Shown here: in pieces, positions 6,240-11,880 of the stretch
Position numbering within the stretch: position 1 is the stretch's first letter
How the letters are laid out: the number at the start of each line of letters is the position of its first letter
Origin: Planctomycetota bacterium
GTDB taxonomy: Bacteria; Planctomycetota; Phycisphaerae; WQYP01
Direction of reading: 5' to 3'
DNA length: 11,880 nt
Assembly (NCBI GenBank): GCA_021828925.1
Contig: JAJZCT010000043.1
Span: 1 to 11,880, forward strand
Made by a program: the position numbers and the translations under genes
The notes under the pieces: model-generated
Seen by the model: the letters and a program-made list of their open reading frames with translations, nothing else
What the model was told of the DNA's origin: nothing
Database searches by the model: none

Positions 6240-6294
6240 AAATTTGGAAGTTCCGATGGCCAAGCCTAATTTGTACGCGTGACATCACTACGTC

Positions 6295-6340
6295 TTGGAT
6301 GTCGCTTGCTCTATAATTCATCGAGTTCTCGGGTAAGGGG
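6295..6340 (+). promoter_or_regulatory. Candidate promoter and ribosome binding site of the NmrA-like gene
   Basis: A perfect TATAAT (6312-6317) lies 30 bp before the ATG at 6348, followed by AAGGGG (6335-6340), 7 bp before the ATG. No good -35 box is found at 16-18 bp; TTGGAT at 6295-6300 is too close. The -10 therefore stands alone, and the site is a candidate only. Confidence 0.4.
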
Positions 6341-6347
6341 TTGGTTT

Positions 6348-6866
6348 ATGAATGATAATCTGCTCCATGCGGTTACCGGGGCTTTTGGCTACTCCGGAAA
6401 ATATATTACCAAGCGGTTGCTGGCACAGGGAGTGCGCGTGCGAACATTAACCAATTCGCCGCAGCGGCATAATCCTTTTGGCCAGTCCGTGGAGGTTCAA
6501 CCGTTTCACTGGCAGGAGCCGGAAAAGCTGGCGGGGGCACTTGCGGGCGTAAGTGTCCTGTTTAACACCTACTGGGTACGGTTTAATACCGGGCAATTCT
6601 GTTTTGCAGAGGCCATTGAAAACAGCCGGCGATTGTTTGCCGCGGCCAGGACGGCGGGCGTGCGGCGGATTGTGCATGTGAGCATTACCCATCCGGATGA
6701 AAAATCAGATAGTGATCGACAGCACGATTATGTGGAACTGCGGGGAGATGGGGCACAAAATCTCATGCAACCGCGCGGGAAGATTGCGACCAGACTACCG
6801 CATTGCCACGACCGGCGGCTTTGGCGTTGTATAGAGCTTTGTCCGCACGCGCTATCAAGTCATTGA
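6348..6866 (+). pseudogene. 3'-truncated NmrA-like NAD(P)-binding protein
   Basis: From the ATG at 6348 the open frame gives 172 aa. The first 120 or so are a clean N-terminal half of an NmrA/atypical short-chain dehydrogenase: nucleotide-binding GAFGYSG (11-17), LTNSP after beta-2, LFNTYWVRF (71-79) and IVHVSITHPDE (108-118). Family members then continue with a Tyr/Lys-type segment (often YFRGKAxxE) and a substrate domain to about 250-300 aa. Here homology stops near position 6707 and the remaining residues are unrelated, arginine-rich read-through into the antisense of the diguanylate cyclase gene. I checked the other plus-strand frames just past the break and did not find the missing segment. 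The N-terminal start region looks functional, so the loss is at the 3' end, probably a deletion or rearrangement bringing in the neighbour. A stable short protein is possible but enzyme activity is unlikely. Confidence 0.75.
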
Positions 6867-7929
6867 TGGACCGATCATCGCGGCTGATCGTAGCGATTCC
6901 CATGCTCATTGTCGGTTTGATTTCCGGGGAGATCAAGGCGGCGGCGGCCACATAGGCGGCGCGTAATCGCTCGGCAATTTCCGCGGCCTGCATGGGATCA
7001 ACGCCGGCAAGCGCGACAGCAAATTCATCGCCGCCCATGCGGCCTACGGCATCGTCGGACCGCAACTGCCCCGTTACCGCCTCGGCAAGGCAGCGCAGAA
7101 GACGATCACCGGCGGCGTGGCCGAGCGTATCATTGGTTACCTTAAAATAATCCAGATCAATTAACACCACCGCACCCGGATTTGCCTGATTCCTGTTTCG
7201 GAGTAGCCGCCATAGCACCGCCTTGAATCCGCGTCGATTGAGCACCTGCGTGAGTTCATCACGATCAGCGGCATGCACAAGCACGTTGCGCATGCGCTCG
7301 GCAACCATCAGCGTCAAACCCATATTCAACGCCAGCACGATAACAACGGATGGAAGCACCAGCACTCCCAAAAGTTCCTGTGTTAAACGCATTCCAGGCC
7401 CTAACGCCATGGCTCCCCAGCAACCACGCACCGCGATCAGGATTGCAATACCTGCGGTTAGAAGCGACATCATCCACGCGCACGCAAGCTGCTGGTGTCG
7501 TGCGATTGTCAGTACAGACCATCCCATCGCCAGCACCATTAACTCAATCCCGGCCGATAGTACCAGCAGCCGACAGGAAAACTGTTCACTGATGGGTGAG
7601 GGTATGACAAAAATTGCAAAAACCGCAGCCACAAATACGGCCAGTGCCCGGAGCCTCGGCCGCCGCCCCGAAAATACGCGGCATCCGCACCAGCACCATC
7701 CCCACGCCAATACAATGAGGGTATTGATGGTGGCCATGGACCACAGCGGTGGCGTGCGGCCTTTGAAAGACAAAAGTAAAACTGCCGCCATACTGGTGAC
7801 GTTTGCCAGAGACCAATAACCGAAATAATGCTCGTGCGGGCGCAGGCGGTAGAAAGCCAGTTGGGCCAGTCCCATAACCGCCAAGATCAGCATAATGGAC
7901 AAAAACATTGTTCGGGGGTCAACACCCAT
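6763..7929 (-). CDS. Membrane-bound diguanylate cyclase (GGDEF domain)
   Basis: The enzyme condenses two GTP into cyclic di-GMP. From the ATG at 7929 it has 388 residues. The N-terminal 210 hold about six or seven hydrophobic membrane helices (roughly 8-28, 42-55, 66-82, 94-112, 120-141, 154-172, 186-209), a likely sensor of unknown signal. The GGDEF domain begins at DELTQVLNRRGF (224-235), with metal/substrate motif LIDLDYFKVTND (256-267) and an intact MGGDEF (298-303). RSDD (290-293) is in the correct place for the RxxD inhibitory I-site, so product feedback is expected. The C-terminal ADKALYNAKAAGRG segment is complete. An in-frame TTG at 7947, preceded by a G-rich run, is an alternative start. 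No EAL or HD-GYP domain is attached. The 3' end overlaps the broken NmrA-like frame on the opposite strand by 104 bp. Confidence 0.93.
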   Translation of the reverse strand: MGVDPRTMFLSIMLILAVMGLAQLAFYRLRPHEHYFGYWSLANVTSMAAVLLLSFKGRTPPLWSMATINTLIVLAWGWCWCGCRVFSGRRPRLRALAVFVAAVFAIFVIPSPISEQFSCRLLVLSAGIELMVLAMGWSVLTIARHQQLACAWMMSLLTAGIAILIAVRGCWGAMALGPGMRLTQELLGVLVLPSVVIVLALNMGLTLMVAERMRNVLVHAADRDELTQVLNRRGFKAVLWRLLRNRNQANPGAVVLIDLDYFKVTNDTLGHAAGDRLLRCLAEAVTGQLRSDDAVGRMGGDEFAVALAGVDPMQAAEIAERLRAAYVAAAALISPEIKPTMSMGIATISRDDRSINDLIARADKALYNAKAAGRGNAVVWSQSSRAVA

Positions 7930-7947
7930 CTTGCCATTTCCATTCAA

Positions 7948-8153
7948 GGATTCCCCCCGCTACAGCACCACAAGCCGCCGCCGGAAGATTCCAACAAAGA
8001 CCTTGCTGAAACTTTTATCGGCAAAACCCTCGCTGCGCAGCCAGTTTTAGTGCACCCGCGAGACCATTACAGCGAGCACGAGGATTTCTGTGTGCCGCGG
8101 CTCTTAATCAGGTGGGCCTCCGCGCTGATCTGGCAAAGCCTGCCACGGCTCGG
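7948..8153. other. Intergenic stretch with no supported gene
   Basis: The region between the diguanylate cyclase start and the TIGR04255-like remnant carries a plus-strand open frame (7828-8250). Its 5' half is antisense to the cyclase and its composition looks random, so I do not support it as a gene. It may be decayed remainder of the adjacent TIGR04255-like gene, but I could not recognise it in any frame. Confidence 0.4.
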
Positions 8154-8375
8154 TCAGGCTCTTGGGAAAAAGGGCGCTATAATCGCACGTCCCCTTTGGT
8201 TGATGGTGCTGTTCCTTAGGTCCCGGGTGTCGGCAGGCTTGGCAGGATAATCCGTGGTAATTTCCTTGGGAGGGGACACCAAGGTTGCCAGATCTACCAA
8301 TCGCGGGCTTTTCACCTGCACGTCAATTAAGGCTTGGATAATTGGAGCGTTGTTGTAGTGTTTTCGTTCCAACAT
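8154..8375 (-). pseudogene. N-terminal remnant of a TIGR04255-family gene
   Basis: The first 45 residues from the ATG at 8375 (MLERKHYNNAPIIQALIDVQ, then a region ending KEITTDYPAK) resemble the conserved start of TIGR04255 proteins. These open with a K/R-HY-x-NAPI-xEAxID pattern and are about 250-270 aa long. The frame stops after 73 aa, and the last 28 residues no longer look like the family. The rest of the gene is not recognisable downstream. TIGR04255 proteins have no firmly known role and are often found in mobile or accessory regions. Assignment rests on pattern memory and one short motif. No Shine-Dalgarno is visible. Confidence 0.5.
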
Positions 8376-8457
8376 CTTGAATAACGCTACCGGCGTGCAT
8401 CATGCCATGCAACCGACATGAGAATTGCATACTTCACGGATTGTCCGCTGCCTGCGG

Positions 8458-8483
8458 CCGGTGTTGAATTACAAGGGCACCGG
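8458..8483 (-). terminator. Weak hairpin downstream of the TIGR03790 gene
   Basis: CCGGTG (8458-8463) pairs with CACCGG (8478-8483) across a 14-nt loop, 13 bp past the stop of the minus-strand gene. There is no U-run after it, so intrinsic termination would be weak. Confidence 0.25.
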
Positions 8484-8496
8484 ATGACCGTACAGA

Positions 8497-10221
8497 TTAA
8501 TAATTAAGGGCCTTGATTTCCTGGAAGGCTTTGGCAAACAGGGTTTTTTTTTTCAGTTCGGCAGCGGCGATTCTTGGGTCGTGCTTAAATGGGTTGTAAA
8601 GCGGATCGCCTACATACGCGATGCGCCAGCCCACTTCCGGTGTGGTCAGAAAATAGACTTCACTTTGCGTAAATTTTCCGGAAAGTAACAGCGGGAAAAA
8701 TACCGACGGCCTGGGAAAGGCCTGTAAATATGGCTCGGCCACCGCGCCCAGCGTGCCCACCACACCATGTTTGAGCATGTTAATGCACCATCCGGTATCC
8801 GCTGGATTATGCAGCGTCGTAAGTTCAAAACTTGCGACGTGGTAGCCTACGCATCCGGGCAGCCATTGGCATGAATCCACGTAATGATGCACCGAATACC
8901 AGCCGCAATATAGCGCGGCCCGCGGACAGTTTTTTGCCTGCAATAATGCGGGAACGTCATTAAGTACCACATGGATGGCGGCATTTTTTTTGATATATCG
9001 GGCGGTCACACGAATGTCATGATCAAATATCGAATAAGGGTCCGTGCCATGTAAGCCGCGGGCGTCAAAATAGGCCACTCCGTGCAGGCCATGGTGTTGT
9101 ACGGTCACCGAATTACGGATGATACCGATGACCATTTCCGGCGTCAGGCCGTCAAGCCGAGAAACCATAATCGCTCGGGGGGAGCCATTAATAAGGTTGG
9201 ATTCATGCCAAAGCGGGAGATAATCAGGATTCATCTGTGGCTGCAACGGCGGCGTGGCATGGTACCAGAGCATCATAAGGTCGTTATCCAATGCAGTGTT
9301 GCGGCCATGCTGGGAAAGATACGTGCGATCGAGAAGTAACTCATCTGTTAAGCCGGCCAGGCCAAACACATGAAACTGCAGTAGTCGCATTTTTTTACGA
9401 TTCGCCAAATGGTCCCGATGCACGGCAAGCTGCTGATACTTTTGCATTTCAGCGGCAACCCAGGCGCGTTGTGTTCTAAGGGATTCCCGTTGCGCCATCG
9501 CCTTGAGGCTATGGCCATGCACGTGAATCATACTGGCCATCCCGCCCGAGCCGAAATAGGTGGTAAGGAGTTTTAGAAATTCGTGCGATGCGGCGCGCCG
9601 CGCTGCCGACGGCAAATGTTCGTAGCGTTGAATCGCGGCATTGGCCGCCATCCGAAATTGTGCTAATTCGCTAACTGCATAAGCCGGTTGAGTTTGTGCC
9701 GGCGGGGCGGGCGGAGCAGCCGGGGCGGTGGCTGCCGGTGCCACGGCCTGCATTTGTGCGATTCCGCGGCGTAATTCAACGGCGCAATGCTTCAACTGCG
9801 TTTCGACGCTTGCCAACTCTCGTCTAGTATTCGTCGAGGGCGTCCGCGGCTCAACCCGCAGCGGAATCCCATAAGTGGTTACCAGACATTTAATCTGCCT
9901 GGCTAAGTGGCGTTGCCGGAGAATTTCTCTGATGGCGCTGGCGATACGCAGCCTGTAATATGCCGCGGGCACATCATTAACATTATGGTTGGTTAAATTC
10001 AGCACGATCAGATGAGTGGCGGGAATATTCCTGGCCTTGATGTAGTATCTGGCCACCTGCCAGGAACCGGGAATATTTCCATTGACGATTACCGCGACTT
10101 GCCGCGGCGTAAGCGCGGGGGCCATACGTGCCGACAGGAGAAAGCATCCCAGAATTGCCGGCAGGAAAATCCAGCACGTCCGCCGGGGTCGCAGGCTGCA
10201 GGGACAGCAAAAAACGCGCAT
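8497..10221 (-). CDS. Secreted TIGR03790-family protein of unknown function
   Basis: The 574-residue protein begins with a basic N-terminus and a hydrophobic core (about 14-31), with probable signal-peptide cleavage near ARMAPA (31-36), so it is likely exported. The N-terminal family block follows (QVAVIVNGNIPGSWQVARYY from 41; TTYGIPLRV at 115-123), then an Ala/Pro-rich linker (about 158-181) and a helical insert. The most conserved C-terminal block has YHVASFELTTL, GVVGTLGAVAEPYLQAFPRP, FFPLLLSGKFT and YVGDPLYNPF. I recognise it as TIGR03790, a family frequent in planctomycetes and related bacteria with no established biochemical activity. The start at 10221 is supported by GGAG on the minus strand (10230-10233), 8 bp upstream. 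It is 18 bp downstream of the M20 amidohydrolase gene and very likely co-transcribed with it. A run of ten A residues on the coding strand near the 3' end (8544-8553) encodes consecutive lysines. Confidence 0.85.
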   Translation of the reverse strand: MRVFCCPCSLRPRRTCWIFLPAILGCFLLSARMAPALTPRQVAVIVNGNIPGSWQVARYYIKARNIPATHLIVLNLTNHNVNDVPAAYYRLRIASAIREILRQRHLARQIKCLVTTYGIPLRVEPRTPSTNTRRELASVETQLKHCAVELRRGIAQMQAVAPAATAPAAPPAPPAQTQPAYAVSELAQFRMAANAAIQRYEHLPSAARRAASHEFLKLLTTYFGSGGMASMIHVHGHSLKAMAQRESLRTQRAWVAAEMQKYQQLAVHRDHLANRKKMRLLQFHVFGLAGLTDELLLDRTYLSQHGRNTALDNDLMMLWYHATPPLQPQMNPDYLPLWHESNLINGSPRAIMVSRLDGLTPEMVIGIIRNSVTVQHHGLHGVAYFDARGLHGTDPYSIFDHDIRVTARYIKKNAAIHVVLNDVPALLQAKNCPRAALYCGWYSVHHYVDSCQWLPGCVGYHVASFELTTLHNPADTGWCINMLKHGVVGTLGAVAEPYLQAFPRPSVFFPLLLSGKFTQSEVYFLTTPEVGWRIAYVGDPLYNPFKHDPRIAAAELKKKTLFAKAFQEIKALNY

Positions 10222-10239
10222 GCAAATTACTCCGGTTGC

Positions 10240-11433
10240 TCACTGGCTTTCAGAGAGAAAATTCATCGCCAGGGCGGACAAAATGCCAATGCCCGTGGCT
10301 ACCGCTGAATCGGGAAATTCATACTGCGGATTATGCAGCATGGGGTAGGTCTTGCGGCCACGCGGGCGCGTGCCAAGAACAAAAAAACATCCGGGTACAC
10401 GCCGCAGATAATAGGCAAAATCTTCACTCCAAAGAAACGGCTGATCCAGCAGATGCACATTTCCCTCACCCAGCGCGTCACATGCCGTGCGATGAAAAAA
10501 ATCATACGCGGGACCGCTGTTGATCGTAGCCGGTGTACCGCTGGTTAATTGCACACGGGCCTGACAGCCATGAACGGCCGCCAGCGTGCGACTAACTTCG
10601 CGAATAATCGTAAGGGTCTGTTTGCGAACGCCGGCGGTCAGCGTTCGCAAGGTGCCGCTGAAGTTGGCGCAGTCCGGCACCACATTGCTGGCCTGGCCGG
10701 CATTGAAAGTTCCAACCGTAAATACCACGGTATCGGTGGGGGCGATGCGCGAATTCAACGCAGCGGATATTTCCGCCATCATTGCCGCGGCACACGGAAT
10801 TGGATTTTTTCCTTTGTGCGGATAGGCGGCATGAGTGCCAACCCCGCGGACTTCAATAACAATCGTATCCACCGCCGCCAGCAAACATCCGCTGCGCGAT
10901 GCGACCTGCCCCACCGTAAGTTCCGGCCAGCCATGGAGGCCGAAAATCGCTTGCGCCGGCGGCGAATCCAGCACATGATCCTCACACATCCGCAAGGCCC
11001 CATTGCGGCCCTCTTCCGCAGGCTGAAAAATCAGCTTGACGCGTCCGCCAAGTCTGTCGCGTTGAGCAGCTAAAGTAGCCGCTGTCCCCAGCAAAACCGC
11101 CATGTGGCCGTCATGGCCGCAGGCGTGCATACGTCCGGGCCGCCGGCTTTTCCAGGCCACGTCGGTGGCTTCAGTTATCGGAAGCGCATCCATATCCGCC
11201 CGTAACGCCACGCACCGATCCCCCTCGCCAATATCCGCCAGAATGCCCGTGCCGCCCGCCAAACCGCGCTGAAAGCGTATGCCCAGTCGGGTCAATTCCG
11301 CCGCCACCAGATCACTGGTTTCCCGTTCTTCATACGCCAATTCCGGAATCTGATGCAATTGGTGCCGAAGCTTCACGGCATTGCCCACGATGCGATCAGC
11401 CGGAGCGGATTTGTGAGATATTGATTTATGCAT
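10240..11433 (-). CDS. M20-family amidohydrolase (N-acyl-amino-acid / IAA-amino-acid hydrolase type)
   Basis: This is a metal-dependent hydrolase that removes an acyl group from an N-acylated amino acid or related amide. From the ATG at 11433 it has 397 residues, normal for the family. Visible landmarks: HQIPELAYEE (27-36), corresponding to the family HxxPELxxxE; ALRADMDALP (76-85); the metal-binding HACGHDGH (103-110; C105, H107); QPAEEG (137-142), with catalytic E140 and metal-binding E141; FGLHGWP (164-170; H167); and a C-terminal LWSEDFAYYL with a final LHNPQYEFPD supplying another His. The inserted lid/dimerisation domain (from about VEVRGVGTHAAYPHKG) is complete. No signal peptide is seen, so it is probably cytoplasmic. 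The open frame extends to a TTG at 11478, adding 15 residues; neither start has a clear Shine-Dalgarno. The exact substrate cannot be told from sequence. It heads a two-gene unit with the TIGR03790 protein. Confidence 0.92.
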   Translation of the reverse strand: MHKSISHKSAPADRIVGNAVKLRHQLHQIPELAYEERETSDLVAAELTRLGIRFQRGLAGGTGILADIGEGDRCVALRADMDALPITEATDVAWKSRRPGRMHACGHDGHMAVLLGTAATLAAQRDRLGGRVKLIFQPAEEGRNGALRMCEDHVLDSPPAQAIFGLHGWPELTVGQVASRSGCLLAAVDTIVIEVRGVGTHAAYPHKGKNPIPCAAAMMAEISAALNSRIAPTDTVVFTVGTFNAGQASNVVPDCANFSGTLRTLTAGVRKQTLTIIREVSRTLAAVHGCQARVQLTSGTPATINSGPAYDFFHRTACDALGEGNVHLLDQPFLWSEDFAYYLRRVPGCFFVLGTRPRGRKTYPMLHNPQYEFPDSAVATGIGILSALAMNFLSESQ

Positions 11434-11456
11434 AACAACACCAACGTGCAAACTAG

Positions 11457-11848
11457 CCGTTAGCACCCGATTTTGCAAACTGTCGTGCCGATACCGTGTT
11501 GTGCCGTATCCCAGACAATATTTCCTGTTTTCAGGATGCCAATGAATCGACGGGCAAAACCTCCATCGACCTGAAAAGGGCCGTCACAAAGTTGTCAAAG
11601 CTTTTTCGGATTAAAACGATCCGTATAGATGGCGGTGGGATTATGTTGGGGGGGCGTTCCTGAAAGCGTCTCTCATTGATGAAATCAGCCATGTTGTTGT
11701 CCCGGTTGTGGACGGTTCGATTGGAACACCCATCGTGTTTGACGCGCCAAAGGGGCATACGTCGCGGCAGGCAAAGGCGCTTCAAGTTAAGTCAATAAAA
11801 CGCCTTCCCGGCGGCGTTATCTGGACGCGATACCGCGTAGAGAATTAA
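11457..11848 (+). pseudogene. 5'-truncated, frameshifted RibD C-terminal / dihydrofolate-reductase-family remnant
   Basis: The plus strand just outside the M20 start encodes a recognisable RibD C-terminal (DHFR-like reductase) tail in two frames. Frame one reads DNIS (11514-11525), then SIDLKRAVTKLSKLF and IRIDGGGIML, ending at a run of seven Gs (11648-11654). Frame two reads AFLKASLIDEISHVVVPVVD, then GTPIVFD, and stops at TAA 11846-11848. Family members have the pattern GGGxxNGAFLKAGLIDE here. Five Gs would restore the exact spacing and eight would restore the frame, so seven Gs break the gene. A TAG at 11454-11456 closes the first frame upstream, and no N-terminal half is present. Intact relatives reduce pyrimidine or pterin-like substrates with NAD(P)H, as in riboflavin synthesis. 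This copy is almost certainly dead. The ORF-free sequence after 11848 is too short to interpret. Confidence 0.75.
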
Positions 11849-11880
11849 CCGGATATATGTCCATGGAAAACCCGCTCCCT

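Larger units (their letters stand above)
5990..6257 (+). repeat. Right imperfect direct repeat bounding the Rhs island
   Basis: This is the second copy of the element at 3185-3554, in the same orientation. It begins 21 bp after the stop of the propeller gene. It has the same left edge (GGCACGGAAAT at 5990-6000, CAGTAAGTACACGGG at 6011-6025) and the same right edge (ATCAAAAATTTGGAAGTTCCGATG ends at 6257). It is about 100 bp shorter, lacking the GGAGTT heptamers and one GGTTAC tract. After 6257 similarity to the left copy ends abruptly. Confidence 0.8.

Noticed and set aside
3185..6257. Insertion sequence or composite transposon
   Set aside because: No transposase, no terminal inverted repeats and no target-site duplication could be seen; the ends are direct, diverged repeats.
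7223..7819. Plus-strand 198-aa open frame inside the diguanylate cyclase
   Set aside because: It is rich in Ser/Thr/Ala/Pro and antisense to a clear cyclase, typical of a GC-driven shadow.
10549..11073. Plus-strand 174-aa open frame inside the M20 gene
   Set aside because: It is antisense to the strongly conserved M20 coding sequence and shows no family motif of its own.
11631..11680. Programmed frameshift in the RibD-like gene
   Set aside because: The 5' half of the gene is also missing and closed by a TAG at 11454, so decay is the simpler explanation.
11857..11880. Start of a further plus-strand gene (ATG at 11857, open to the window end)
   Set aside because: Only eight codons are visible and there is no Shine-Dalgarno, so it cannot be supported.

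Overview
The window reads like a chromosomal stretch of a Gram-negative planctomycete-type bacterium (phylum Planctomycetota, perhaps class Phycisphaerae). This placement is an inference from gene content: an LpxC-FabZ fusion next to lpxA and a Gfo/Idh/MocA dehydrogenase, a TIGR03790-family secreted protein, and a fragment of an Rhs protein. No rRNA or other phylogenetic marker is present.

Layout. (1) 1-2971, plus strand: lipid A genes. The 3' part of a bifunctional lpxC-fabZ gene is followed by lpxA and then a Gfo/Idh/MocA oxidoreductase with a strong Shine-Dalgarno. Together they cover UDP-(acyl)-GlcNAc acylation and deacetylation and supply of 3-hydroxyacyl-ACP, possibly plus modification of the sugar at C3. 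(2) 3185-6257, plus strand: an accessory island bounded by two imperfect direct repeats (about 370 and 268 bp). Inside are an orphan Rhs core 'tip' with an unrecognised Cys-containing C-terminal domain, and a membrane-anchored, beta-propeller-like protein with its own strong ribosome binding site. The repeats are built partly from several unrelated families of 7-bp tandem units. No transposase is visible. (3) 6258-6866: a well-promoted but 3'-truncated NmrA-type NAD(P)-binding gene, converging on and overlapping the next gene. (4) 6763-7929, minus strand: a membrane-bound GGDEF diguanylate cyclase with an intact active site and I-site. (5) 7948-8496: about 550 bp with no intact gene, holding the decayed N-terminal remnant of a TIGR04255-like gene. 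(6) 8497-11433, minus strand: a two-gene unit, an M20 amidohydrolase followed after 18 bp by a secreted TIGR03790 protein. (7) 11457-11848, plus strand: a 5'-truncated, frameshifted remnant of a RibD C-terminal/dihydrofolate-reductase-family gene.

The core of the window is ordinary housekeeping flanked by at least three gene remnants (NmrA-like, TIGR04255-like, RibD-like), which suggests repeated rearrangement. The strongest candidate for something undescribed is the repeat-bounded Rhs-tip/membrane-propeller pair, together with its heptanucleotide repeats. No database search, alignment program or structure prediction was run; family names rest on recognised motifs.
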